From positions 1,860,001-1,924,000 of the forward strand of contig NZ_CP054839.1 of assembly GCF_018141105.1 (NCBI RefSeq): a stretch of DNA of 64,000 nt, written 5' to 3'. The position numbers and the translations under genes are program-made. The notes under the pieces were generated by a model. The model was not told the DNA's origin. It was given only the letters and a program-made list of their open reading frames with translations, and ran no database searches. Positions 55,574 to 63,805 of this stretch are shown here, in pieces. How positions within the stretch are numbered: the first letter of the stretch is position 1; every line of letters begins with the position of its first letter. Source of the DNA: Saccharopolyspora erythraea. Its GTDB lineage: Bacteria; Actinomycetota; Actinomycetes; Mycobacteriales; Pseudonocardiaceae.

Positions 55574-55993
55574 CTATTGCTCGAAGCGCTTGCGGAAGCG
55601 CTCCTCCATCCGCCTCGCGAGGGAGCTGCGACCGCGGCTCTCGGGCTTCTTCCGGCCACCGCCGGACTTCCCGCCGCCGTCCTCCGCCTCCGGCTCGCTG
55701 TCCTCCCCGCCACCACCACGCATGGCAGACCAGACCATCAATGTTCCGCCGAACATCACGAGGAAGCCGACCACGCTCACCACAGGGATATCGGCCGCCC
55801 TGACCGGTATCACCACGCCGAGCACCAGCAGGATCAACCCCAGCGCGAACACGGCGATGCCCTGCAGGCGACGACGCCTGGACGGGCGGTGCAGCCGTCC
55901 TCCGCGCACGCTGGAGGCGAACTTGGGATCCTCGGCGTAGAGCGCGCGCTCGATCTGATCGAGCAGTCGCTGCTCGTGCTCGGAGAGTGGCAT
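55574..55993 (-). CDS. DUF3040 membrane protein
   Basis: A 139-residue protein. MPLSEHEQRLLDQIERALYA with EDPKFASSVRG is the DUF3040 opening, followed by a basic stretch, two membrane helices (about 47-66 and 71-91) and a Gly/Glu/Arg-rich tail (GGGKSGGGRKKPESRGRSS). The ATG at 55993 has GGAGGAG upstream. The family is common in actinobacteria, often near mraZ and moxR genes, and its function is unknown. Confidence 0.9.
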   Translation of the reverse strand: MPLSEHEQRLLDQIERALYAEDPKFASSVRGGRLHRPSRRRRLQGIAVFALGLILLVLGVVIPVRAADIPVVSVVGFLVMFGGTLMVWSAMRGGGGEDSEPEAEDGGGKSGGGRKKPESRGRSSLARRMEERFRKRFEQ

Positions 55994-56298
55994 GGCTCCT
56001 CCTCCGGCACAGTGTCTCAGTGGCGCCGGAGACCCGAGAGGGATTCGGACCCTCCGGGCGGGGACCCGGCGAACGCTTGGGGGCGTCACCCACGAGGATA
56101 CGGTTCCGGCGACGCGACGACTACCCGGTCCCCGCACGAGTGCGCGGCGAGTTGCCTACATCATCCCGTCGGGGCAGTGCCCTCGGGCGATCTTGGCAGC
56201 GCCAGGTCCGGAATACCCTTCACCGCCCGGCCGCGCAAGCCCGGCGCGGCGAGCCGCCGGGCTCCGCCCGCCGCGTCCCGCCGACGTGGCCAACGTCG

Positions 56299-57033
56299 TC
56301 AGCCGCCGACGCGGCCGATCGCGTGCAGCCGGGTGGCGATGTCGCGCAGCGGCGGCCGGGCGGCGGCGACCCGCTCCAGCTCCGCCAGCGACTCCGCGGC
56401 TCCGGTGGTGCTCTCCAGCACCGATCCCGGGACGATGTCGCTGAGCACGCCCTGGCCCTGGATCAGCTCGACGTCCATGCCCGCCTCGCGCATGACCCGC
56501 TCGACGCTCTCGCTGTCGAACCGGCGTTGCAGCGTGTCGGCGGTGCAGTCGCCCAGCCTGCCGTCGGGGTCCTGGAACAGCTTCAGCGCCTCGGTGACCC
56601 GGCCGGTCAGCGCCCGCGCCAGCACCGCCGCGTGCCGGTTGGCGACCAGCACCGACACCGCGCCGCCGGGCGCGGTGGCCGCCGCCATCTCGCGCAGCGC
56701 CGAGGCCACGTCGTCGACGACCTCCAGCAGCCCGTGCCCGAGCACCAGGTCGGCGCCACCCTCGGGACTGACCGCGTGCAGCGCGTCGGTGTCGCCCTGC
56801 AACGGGGTGATCCGGTCGGCCACCCCGGCGTCGGCCGCCCGGCGCTGCAACGTGGCGAGTGCGTTGGGGCTGGGGTCCACGACGGTCACGGCGCAGCCCG
56901 CGGAGGCCAGTGGGACCGCCCACACGCCGCTGCCGCCACCGACGTCGAGCACCCGCGGCGGCTGACCGCCCCGCCGCTTCCGAGCTTGGGCGAGTTCGGC
57001 TTCCAGCACCCGGTGGACCGCGTCGGATCTCAT
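56299..57033 (-). CDS. Class I SAM-dependent methyltransferase
   Basis: A 244-residue methyltransferase of unknown substrate. RVLDVGGGSGVWAVPLASAG is motif I, VVDPSPNALATLQRRAADAG motif II, DLVLGHGLLEVVDDVASALR motif IV, and ATAPGGAVSVLVANRHAAVL motif V. It starts at ATG 57033, although a GTG at 57072 in frame would add 13 residues. The gene is divergent from the ParA-like gene. Similar enzymes are found next to DUF3040 and parA-like genes in other actinobacteria, by recollection. Confidence 0.85.
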   Translation of the reverse strand: MRSDAVHRVLEAELAQARKRRGGQPPRVLDVGGGSGVWAVPLASAGCAVTVVDPSPNALATLQRRAADAGVADRITPLQGDTDALHAVSPEGGADLVLGHGLLEVVDDVASALREMAAATAPGGAVSVLVANRHAAVLARALTGRVTEALKLFQDPDGRLGDCTADTLQRRFDSESVERVMREAGMDVELIQGQGVLSDIVPGSVLESTTGAAESLAELERVAAARPPLRDIATRLHAIGRVGG

Positions 57034-57138
57034 GAGCGCCAAGCGTAATAGCGGGTCACGCGGGCTGTTCACGTGGCGTGCGGTCACGGATTGACGAGCA
57101 GGACACGAGATCACCCGGCAGTTCCGTAGGCTACGGGC

Positions 57139-57987
57139 GTGCATACGGTGGCAGTGCTGAGTCTCAAGGGTGGCGTGGGCAAGACGACCGTGGTGCTCGG
57201 CCTCGCTTCGGCGGCCATGCGCCGAGGGGTTCGAACCCTGGTCGTGGACCTGGATCCGCAGTGCAACGCGACCGCATGCCTGGAGCCGGACGCGACCGAC
57301 AAGGAGCTCGGCGACGTGCTGGCCGACCCGCGCCCGGAGGTGCTGAGCGCGGCGGTCGCGCCCAGCGCGTGGGGCGAGGAGGTCGACGTCCTGGTCGGCT
57401 CCGAGGACGGCGAGCTGCACAACGGCCACCACCCCGACGAGGAGCACCTCTCCAAGCTGACCACGGCGTTGTCCCGGCTGGACGAGCTGATCGCCGACGG
57501 CGAGCTGCCCTACCAGCTGGTGCTGCTGGACTGCCCGCCGTCGCTGGGCAGGCTGACCCGGTCCGCGCTGGTCGCGGCCGACCGGGCGATGCTGGTCACC
57601 GAGCCGACGATCTTCGCCGTCTCCGGAGTCCAGCGCGCCTTCGAGGCGGTGCAGGCCGAACGGGAGGCGAACAACCCGCGGTTGCAGCCCCTGGGCGTGG
57701 TGGTCAACCGGGTCCGGCCGCGGTCGCACGAGCACCAGTACCGCATCGAGGAGCTCCGGGAGATCTTCGGCCCGCTGGTGATGCCGGTGGCGCTGCCCGA
57801 CCGGCTCGCCGTGCAGCAGGCGCAGGGCGCCTGCATGCCGATCCACCAGTGGGGCACGCCGGGCGCGCGCGAGGTCGCGCTGGCGTTCAACCTGCTGCTG
57901 GCGCGCACGCTGCGGGCGGGCCGGGTCGACCGCAGCGCGGAGCTGGATGACTTCGACGACGAGGAGTTCGAGGAAGCCGCCGAATGA
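57139..57987 (+). CDS. ParA-family ATPase, no ParB partner
   Basis: A 282-residue deviant Walker ATPase. VLSLKGGVGKTTVVLGLASA is the P-loop, VVDLDPQCNATACLEPDA the switch I region, and LVLLDCPPSLGRLTRSALVA Walker B. The tail is strongly acidic (DDFDDEEFEEAAE). No parB or other segregation gene is adjacent, so it is not the chromosomal parA of the parAB locus; it may position another cargo. The GTG at 57139 follows a TAGGCT -10-like box by 6 nt, so a leaderless mRNA is likely. Confidence 0.88.
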   Translation: MHTVAVLSLKGGVGKTTVVLGLASAAMRRGVRTLVVDLDPQCNATACLEPDATDKELGDVLADPRPEVLSAAVAPSAWGEEVDVLVGSEDGELHNGHHPDEEHLSKLTTALSRLDELIADGELPYQLVLLDCPPSLGRLTRSALVAADRAMLVTEPTIFAVSGVQRAFEAVQAEREANNPRLQPLGVVVNRVRPRSHEHQYRIEELREIFGPLVMPVALPDRLAVQQAQGACMPIHQWGTPGAREVALAFNLLLARTLRAGRVDRSAELDDFDDEEFEEAAE

Positions 57988-58109
57988 CCGGCCCCGGTTC
58001 GCCGCGCAGAGGCGCCTTCCGGCATGAACAGGTGCGAGCATGGACGGATCGGGCACCGCGGGTGTCCCGCGGGGGCTGAAGCCGGCGCTGGAAGGGCGGT
58101 GAGCCTGCT

Positions 58110-58937
58110 CTGCCGGAGGGCGACACGGTCTTCCTGGCCTGCCACCGGTTGCACGAGGCGCTGGCGGGCGAGGTGCTGGTGCGCGGCGAGCTCCGGCATC
58201 CCAGGCTGGCCGAGGTCGACCTGGCGGGCCGCACCGTGCGCGAGGTCCGCCCCGCGGGCAAGCACCTGCTGATCCGGTTCGACGGCGACCGCACGCTGCA
58301 CAGCCACCTGCGGATGGACGGCGCCTGGCACGTCTACTCCCCCGGTGCGCGGTGGCGCCGTCCCGGTCACCAGGCACGGGCGATCCTGGCGACGGAGCAG
58401 CGCAGCGCCGTCGGCTTCAACCTGCACGACCTGCACCTGCTGCGGACCGGCGACGAGCACCGGCTGGTCGGTCACCTCGGTCCCGACCTGCTGTCACCGG
58501 ACTGGGACGAGCCCGCCGCGCTGGAGGCGGTGCGGCGGCTGACCGCCGACCCCGACCGCGAGATAGGGCTGGCCCTGCTGGACCAGAGCGTGGTCGCAGG
58601 TGTCGGGAACCTCTACAAGACCGAGGTCTGCTTCCTGCTCGGCAGCACCCCGTGGACCCCGGTGTCCGAAGTGGACGCGGCCGAGGCCGTCCGGCTGTCC
58701 CGCGAGCTGCTGCTGCGCAACGCCTGGCACCCGGAGCAGTCCACGACCGGCGACGAGCGGCGCGGGCGGACCCACTGGGTCTACGGGCGCCGGACGTGCC
58801 TGCGATGCGGCGGCGCGGTCCGGCGAGGCGTGCAGGGGCACGGCATCGAGGAACGCGTGGCCTACCACTGCCCGAACTGCCAGCGCGGGGCTCAGGACGA
58901 GCGGCGGGCGTCGGCCAGACGGCGCAGCAGCGGGTAG
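58110..58937 (+). CDS. nei2: Fpg/Nei-family DNA glycosylase (Nei2-like), CTG start
   Basis: Base-excision repair enzyme for oxidised pyrimidines, 275 residues. The family N-terminus PEGDTVF, in which Pro2 is the catalytic nucleophile and Glu3 the acid, is encoded directly after a CTG at 58110. No ATG, GTG or TTG is in frame between the preceding stop and this point; the first TTG (58149) would remove Pro and Glu. GGTGAG lies 7 nt before the CTG. The helix-2turn-helix is QSVVAGVGNLYKTEVCFLLG and the zinc finger is CLRCGG...YHCPNCQ. It overlaps the convergent permease by 46 bp. Confidence 0.9.
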   Translation: MPEGDTVFLACHRLHEALAGEVLVRGELRHPRLAEVDLAGRTVREVRPAGKHLLIRFDGDRTLHSHLRMDGAWHVYSPGARWRRPGHQARAILATEQRSAVGFNLHDLHLLRTGDEHRLVGHLGPDLLSPDWDEPAALEAVRRLTADPDREIGLALLDQSVVAGVGNLYKTEVCFLLGSTPWTPVSEVDAAEAVRLSRELLLRNAWHPEQSTTGDERRGRTHWVYGRRTCLRCGGAVRRGVQGHGIEERVAYHCPNCQRGAQDERRASARRRSSG

Positions 58938-60160
58938 AGCAGGACGATCCCCACCGAGCCCCAGACCACACCGGTGATCCGCAGCGCCCCGATCGAGAGC
59001 GTGAGGTTGCCGACCCCGGCGATGATCGCGGTGCCCAGCACCGCGACGTTGACCGGATCGGCGAAGTCGACCCTGGCGTCCAGCCAGATCCGCACGCCGA
59101 CCATCGCGAGCATGCCGAACAGCACCAGCGTGGCGCCGCCGAGCACGCCCAGCGGGATGGTGTTGATCAGCGCCGCGAGCTTCGGGCTGAACGACAGCAC
59201 CACCGACGCCCCGGCGGCGACCACGCACGCCGCCGTCGAGTAGACCCTGGTCGCGGCCATGACCCCGACGTTGGCGGCGTAGCTGCTCAGCGCCGAACCG
59301 CCCGCCGAGCCCGACAGCGTGGTGGCCAGCCCGCCGCCGATCAGCGCGTCCCCGACGCTGCCGTCGAGGTTGCGGCCGGTCAGCGCGGCGACCGCCTTGA
59401 GGTGCCCGACGTGCTCGGCGACCAGCACGATCACCAACGGCAGCACGTAGGGCATGACCGACAGGTGCACCTGCGGGGCGATCAGGTCGGGCGGTCCGAA
59501 CCACGGCGCGTCGCGCAGCCCGGCCAGCCGCGCTTCGTCGAGCTGGAAGGTCACCGCCGCGTACGCCCAGCCGACCAGCACGCCCAGCAGCACCGATGCC
59601 CTGGCGAGCAGGCCGCGGCTGGCCACCGTCGCCAGCACCACCGTGCCCAGCGTCAGCGCCGCCGCGACCGGGTGCTTGTCCACCGACTCGACCGACTGCG
59701 GGGCCAGGCTCAGTCCGATCATCAGCACGATCGCGCCGGTGACGATCGGCGGCATCGCGGACTCCAGCAGGCGGACGCCGAGCGCCTTGACCGCCACGCC
59801 GACGGCCGTCACGACCAGTCCGACGACCATGATCCCGCCGAGCAGCGCGGCCGGACCGGCACCGCCGGTCTCCGACGCGACGACCAGCGGCACCACGAAC
59901 GCCGCGGAGGCACCCAGATAGCTCGGGATGCGGTTTCGGGTGACGACGACGAACAGGAGCGTGCCCACACCGGAGAGCAGCAGGGTGGTGGTGACCGGGA
60001 AGCCGGTGAGCAGCGGGACAAGCGTCGTCATGCCGAACATGGCGAGCAGGTGCTGGACGCCGAGGCCGATGGTGAGGGGCCAGCTCAGGCGTTCCTCGGA
60101 GGTGACGACGGCGTCGCCCAGCAAGTGTCGACCGTTGCCGTGCACGGTCCACAACGCCAC
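58892..60160 (-). CDS. NCS2 uracil/xanthine permease
   Basis: Nucleobase:cation symporter of 422 residues with about fourteen helices. LGVQHLLAMFGMTTLVPLLT opens the first helix, FVVVTRNRIPSYLGASAAFV is the QGxxPSYLG-like region, VLVAEHVGHLKAVAALTGRN the central motif, and SYAANVGVMAATRVYS the NCS2 signature with Ala where many have Thr-Glu. The GTG at 60160 follows GGGAGAGG; earlier starts lack support. Uracil is the likeliest substrate. A TTGATT/TAATCT promoter lies 66 bp upstream. Confidence 0.9.
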   Translation of the reverse strand: MALWTVHGNGRHLLGDAVVTSEERLSWPLTIGLGVQHLLAMFGMTTLVPLLTGFPVTTTLLLSGVGTLLFVVVTRNRIPSYLGASAAFVVPLVVASETGGAGPAALLGGIMVVGLVVTAVGVAVKALGVRLLESAMPPIVTGAIVLMIGLSLAPQSVESVDKHPVAAALTLGTVVLATVASRGLLARASVLLGVLVGWAYAAVTFQLDEARLAGLRDAPWFGPPDLIAPQVHLSVMPYVLPLVIVLVAEHVGHLKAVAALTGRNLDGSVGDALIGGGLATTLSGSAGGSALSSYAANVGVMAATRVYSTAACVVAAGASVVLSFSPKLAALINTIPLGVLGGATLVLFGMLAMVGVRIWLDARVDFADPVNVAVLGTAIIAGVGNLTLSIGALRITGVVWGSVGIVLLYPLLRRLADARRSS

Positions 60161-60736
60161 GTCGTTCCTCTCCCGACTTCCCCGCTCAGACGGAGATGGT
60201 GCCACGGTATGTAGTGACAACGGGAAGATTACTATTTCGCATCACACAATCAAGGAGTGCCGGACCCGAACAGATGAAATTAGAACTACCTGCTGTAACG
60301 CAGGTGGTCCGGCGTGTCGCCCGGATGCCTCGCGAAGTCAGCCGGACGTGCTGGTCATCCGTCCGGCGGGCGGCCTGCGGCCGACGGGAGCGGCCCCAGC
60401 TCCCCCAAGCAGTGTGCCTCCGGTCGCCTGTGCGGGTGGCAGCAGCGTCCACATGGCGGCAACCAGACGTCGGCGCAGCCGGCCCGGCGAAGCGCCTCAG
60501 GCCGCCGAGTGTTCAGGCCGCCCCGCGCCCCATGGCCGCCGAGAATGCGGGCCCGCGAGAGCCCCTAGCTGCCCGCGCTCCACGAACGCCGAGGGTCCAG
60601 GTCGCCGAGCATCCAGGTCCCGGCGCCACATGGCCGTGGAAGTCCGGGCCACCGAGTGCCGGGGCTGCGGTGTCCGCACGGGCCGTGGGCCCGCAGGGCA
60701 GGTGATCTGGGTGCCCACGGCGGCCCGCCGCCGCGG
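60161..60736. other. Intergenic region upstream of the permease
   Basis: 576 bp between pspM and the permease gene, no supportable gene. The part 60200-60300 is clearly lower in GC than the surroundings and holds the permease promoter. From about 60480 to 60640 a degenerate repeat with CCGAG and CCAGGTC units is seen, for example CGCCGAGNNTCCAGGTC twice near 60590-60625. Frames crossing it are Arg/Pro/Ala-rich with no family match. Confidence 0.5.
60226..60253 (-). promoter_or_regulatory. Candidate promoter of the NCS2 permease
   Basis: On the minus strand TTGATT (60248-60253) and TAATCT (60226-60231) are 16 bp apart, in the low-GC stretch, giving a leader of about 60 nt. Confidence 0.5.
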
Positions 60737-61684
60737 TCAGCTGTACTGGCCCGGTTCCTGGTTGCGCGACCGGCGCGGCTCGGCCACATCCGTTTCGACC
60801 CGCGGGGCAGATCCGTCGACGTGGGAGGCCGGGCTGTCGAATCGAGAGGCCTGGCCGTCGGCGCGCGGGCCTGCGCCGGAAAGCTCCTGCAACGCCGCGG
60901 CGAGGCCGACGAGGCGGTCGGTGGCGTCCTGGATCAGGTACTTCTGCTCGGGTGCGCCGCTGGCCGCGACGGCACGACCAGCCGCGGCGACCAGCCCGCA
61001 GTAGGTGTCGATGCCCTCGTCGAGTTCGGCGCGCAGCTTGCGCACGTCCTCCTCCAGCGCGGCCCGGTCGGAGGGTGGCGCGTGCTGGATGGCCGCCTCC
61101 ACCGCCTGCAACCGCGCCGCGACCTGGCGCAGGGCGGTGGCGGTCTGGCCGGCCGTGGCACGGGCGTCGACGGCCTCGCTGCCGGTTCCGCTGGCGGTGA
61201 GCTGAGTCAGCGCCTCGTGGAGGCTCTGCTCGGCATCGCGCAACCGCCGCATGGGCTCCCTGGCCTGCGATCCGGCAGGCGGCAGCTCAACCGGGTCGGG
61301 CGCGGCCTCCGGCAGTGGCATCCGCTTGAGCCTGCGGTACTTCACGCCCGCGCCGATCGTGGCGGCGCCGGAGGCCACGGCCAGCCCGCCCAGCCCGAAC
61401 ACGGCGCCCTGCTGGGCGACCTCGCCGAGGGAGCCGACCGCGGCCCACATCGCATCCATGGCGAATGAGGCGTAGGAACCGGCTCCCAGGACGCCGGTGG
61501 TGACCGCGCTGCCGACGGTGGTGCGCTTCGCGCGCCTGCGCTGCCGGAGCAGGCGGGCGCGGGGATCACGCCACTGCGCGATCTTGCGACGCACGTTGGT
61601 CAGCACCGGGCCGCGAAGCTGCTCGATCGCGGCTTCGCCCCATTGCGTGAGCTCCTGCCTGCTCGGCCTGGCTCCTGATCCCAA
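60737..61684 (-). CDS. pspM: PspM-like membrane protein of the Psp operon
   Basis: A 315-residue protein directly downstream of pspA, in the place of mycobacterial rv2743c (PspM), which binds PspA at the membrane. Residues about 53-105 hold two hydrophobic segments (TTGVLGAGSYASFAMDAMWA; AVFGLGGLAVASGAATIGAG). A helical domain with coiled-coil character follows (QVAARLQAVEAAIQHAPPSD; LEEDVRKLRAELDEG), then a charged disordered tail. The start is TTG at 61684. The call rests on position, length and topology more than on motifs. Confidence 0.75.
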   Translation of the reverse strand: MGSGARPSRQELTQWGEAAIEQLRGPVLTNVRRKIAQWRDPRARLLRQRRRAKRTTVGSAVTTGVLGAGSYASFAMDAMWAAVGSLGEVAQQGAVFGLGGLAVASGAATIGAGVKYRRLKRMPLPEAAPDPVELPPAGSQAREPMRRLRDAEQSLHEALTQLTASGTGSEAVDARATAGQTATALRQVAARLQAVEAAIQHAPPSDRAALEEDVRKLRAELDEGIDTYCGLVAAAGRAVAASGAPEQKYLIQDATDRLVGLAAALQELSGAGPRADGQASRFDSPASHVDGSAPRVETDVAEPRRSRNQEPGQYS

Positions 61685-61748
61685 CTGAACCGCCCCAGTC
61701 CGCCGTCCTGCCCGAACTTCCCGCGCCAGCCGCGCGACCGGTGGCCGC

Positions 61749-62582
61749 TCAGGCCTGGCCGGTCTGCGGGTTCTGCTGCTGTTGCTGCTGGGTGGCCGGC
61801 TCCGCGGCGTTCTGCCCGCCGGTCACCTGCTGCTGGCCACCACCGGTGACCTGCTGCTGGCCGCCGCCCATGGACGCCCGGATCTGGGCGAGCCTGCTGG
61901 CGCCCGCGGCGTCGATGGAGGCCTGCTGGACCTCCATCATCCGGCCCTGGACGCTGTTCTGCGCCAGCTCCGCCTCGCCGAGGGCGGTGGTGTAGCGGCG
62001 CTCGATCTTGTCCCGGACCTCCTCCAGCGAGGGGGTGTTGCCGGGAGCGGCGACCTCGGTCATCTGGCGCAGCGACGAGGAGACCTGCTCCTGCATCTTG
62101 GCCTGCTCCAGCTGGCTGAGCAGCTTGGTCCGCTCGGCGATCTTCTGCTGCAGCACCTGGGCGTTGCGCTCCACGGCCTGCTTGGCCTGTTCGGCGGCTC
62201 CCAGCGACTGGTCGTGCAGCGTCTTGAGGTCCTCGACGCCCTGCTCGGCCGTCACCAGCTGGCTCGCGAGCTGGGTCGCGGTCTCCTCGTACTTCTGGGC
62301 CTTGACCTCGTCGCCCTCGGTCCGCGCCTGGTCGGCCATGACCAGCGCCTGCCGGGCCGAGGCCTGCAGCTTCTCGACCTCGCCGAGCTGGCGGTTGAGC
62401 TTCATCTCCAGCTGGCGCTGGTTGCCGATCACCGAGGCGGCCTGCTGGGAGAGCGCCTGGTGCTGCCGCTGCGCTTCCTCGATGGCCTGCTGGATCTGCA
62501 CCTTCGGGTCGGCGTGCTCGTCGACCTTCGACGAGAACGACGCCATCAGGTACTTCCAAGCCTTCACGAACGGGTTGGCCAT
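61749..62582 (-). CDS. pspA: Phage shock protein A / IM30 family
   Basis: Peripheral membrane protein that stabilises a stressed cytoplasmic membrane; an ESCRT-III relative. The product is 277 residues. [20 protein letters not shown] is the amphipathic membrane helix, followed by an almost continuous coiled coil (about 25-220) with [20 protein letters not shown]. The tail has two copies of GGQQQVTG and a poly-Gln run. The ATG at 62582 lies just after GGAGGAG and gives the family N-terminus. The operon clgR-pspA-pspM matches that of mycobacteria, but clgR is 512 bp away. Confidence 0.94.
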   Translation of the reverse strand: MANPFVKAWKYLMASFSSKVDEHADPKVQIQQAIEEAQRQHQALSQQAASVIGNQRQLEMKLNRQLGEVEKLQASARQALVMADQARTEGDEVKAQKYEETATQLASQLVTAEQGVEDLKTLHDQSLGAAEQAKQAVERNAQVLQQKIAERTKLLSQLEQAKMQEQVSSSLRQMTEVAAPGNTPSLEEVRDKIERRYTTALGEAELAQNSVQGRMMEVQQASIDAAGASRLAQIRASMGGGQQQVTGGGQQQVTGGQNAAEPATQQQQQQNPQTGQA

Positions 62583-63094
62583 CTCCTCCGCCTGCCTTCT
62601 CTCATGCTCGGCTGCCCACGAGGCACAACGCCCCAGCGTGCCCACTGGTTCCATCGTGTCAGGTCGCTGTGTGCGCTTCCACCAGACCGGGGAGATCTCC
62701 GGAATTTTCCCCGAGTCGCAACCCAACAGCGACAAGATCGAACCAGGCCGACCGCCGACACCGGCACCCGGGCCACCCTGACCAGCCCGAAAGAGTGACA
62801 TCGCCTACAAATCACCACGGGGCGAACAAGCCCCGAGAGCCCAACCCAGGCACGCCCGAGCCCAACAGGCACCCGACCGCCAAAGCCCCCACGAGCCGAA
62901 CCCACGCGCCCCACGAGCCCAACCGGCACCCGCCGACCAAGGCCCCACCAGCCAAACCCAGGCGCGCCATCAAGCCAACCGGCACCCGCCAGCCCAAGCC
63001 CCCGACAGCCAAACCGAGGCGCCCGCACCGCCCGGCCCCCGGCCCGCCGGCCGCCAGCGGCCAGCGGCCAGCCAGCCGCCGGCGCCACCGCGCC
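62583..63094. other. Long clgR-pspA spacer
   Basis: 512 bp without a supportable gene. It holds the tandem repeats at 62826-63035. Nearer pspA there are GTCGC-N9-GCGAC (62715-62733) and CGCTGTGTGCG (62665-62675), the latter of the CGC-N5-GCG form bound by ClgR; either could be the operator of pspA. Minus-strand frames through the repeats are Gly/Arg/Val-rich and look like chance frames. Confidence 0.5.
62826..63035. repeat. Tandem repeats of 55-57 bp between clgR and pspA
   Basis: Almost four imperfect copies start near 62828, 62883, 62939 and 62996. Each has AAGCCCC, then AGCCNAACCCAGGCGCGCC and AACCGGCACCCGCC-like blocks. Strand bias is strong: the plus strand is C- and A-rich with few T. 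After them, CCAGCGG is repeated near 63052-63070. Period length is close to 57 but not constant, so it is probably not coding. Confidence 0.7.
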
Positions 63095-63613
63095 TCAGGC
63101 CGCGACGACCACGCCGCCGGAGGTGCGCACCGGCGCACCGATGCGCTGGCTGAGCACCGACTGCAGCCGCAGGTCCCCGGCGGCCTCGTCGATGGACACC
63201 CGGGTGGCTTCGTCGATGGACACGCGGGTCTCCGTGCCGCCGTGGGCCTCGGTGCCCGCGAGCTCGCGCTCGCCTGCCGGCTCGGCCTCGCCGAGCTCGG
63301 TGCCGATGAGGCTGGGCACCAGCCTGCCGCCGTCGATCTCGGCGGTCGACGCGTGCTCCACCGTGGCGGGTGCCAGCAGCGACTCGTCCATGTCGCCGGC
63401 CACGGTCACCAGCAGCTCCGGCAGCGGCAGCTCCAGGGCGTCGCAGATCGAGGCGAGCAGCTCGCTGGACGCCTCCTTGCGGCCCCGTTCCACCTCGGAG
63501 AGGTAGCCGAGGCTCACCCGGGCAGCGCGCGAGACGTCCCGCAAGGTCCGAGACTGAGCGGTCCGGGCGCGGCGCAGTCGTTCACCGACCGCTTCCCGCA
63601 GCAACACGGTCAT
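63095..63613 (-). CDS. clgR: ClgR, XRE-family activator of clp and psp genes
   Basis: Stress regulator of 172 residues. The HTH is [20 protein letters not shown] with [20 protein letters not shown] and [12 protein letters not shown]. The rest is an acidic, low-complexity region holding an 8-residue duplication (TRVSIDEA twice). The C-terminus VVVAA has the two alanines that make Streptomyces ClgR a substrate of the Clp protease, so conditional turnover is likely here too. CGCCTACCGCG (about 63634-63644) upstream resembles a ClgR site and suggests autoregulation. Confidence 0.92.
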   Translation of the reverse strand: MTVLLREAVGERLRRARTAQSRTLRDVSRAARVSLGYLSEVERGRKEASSELLASICDALELPLPELLVTVAGDMDESLLAPATVEHASTAEIDGGRLVPSLIGTELGEAEPAGERELAGTEAHGGTETRVSIDEATRVSIDEAAGDLRLQSVLSQRIGAPVRTSGGVVVAA

Positions 63614-63805
63614 CTCGCGCCTCCCTTCTTCGTCGCCTACCGCGTGCGCTACGCGCCAACGCCCCCTACGTTACTCACCGAGCGGCCTCGGCGAGAACGA
63701 TCAGCGGCAAGTCCGCCAAGGGCGAACGCGAGGCCCGCTGGACCCGGCGTGGCCCGCGGGCCGCGCCTTCCTCCAGCGCACGGTTGATCCGTCCGGTCAG
63801 CAGCA

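Noticed and set aside
56010-56100. Intact tRNA gene near 56040
   Set aside because: Only a T-arm-like hairpin is present; no acceptor, D-arm or anticodon arm can be formed in the flanking sequence.
60196-60705. Plus-strand reading frame of about 169 codons downstream of pspM
   Set aside because: It overlaps the permease promoter, lacks a ribosome site and is composed of repeat-derived Arg/Pro/Ala sequence.
62826-63035. Possible CRISPR array
   Set aside because: The units are directly adjacent with no unique spacers, repeats are imperfect throughout, and no cas gene is in the window.
62564-63138. Gly/Arg/Val-rich minus-strand frames through the clgR-pspA repeats
   Set aside because: Repeat length is not a constant multiple of three, there is no ribosome site or signal peptide, and the composition follows the DNA repeat.
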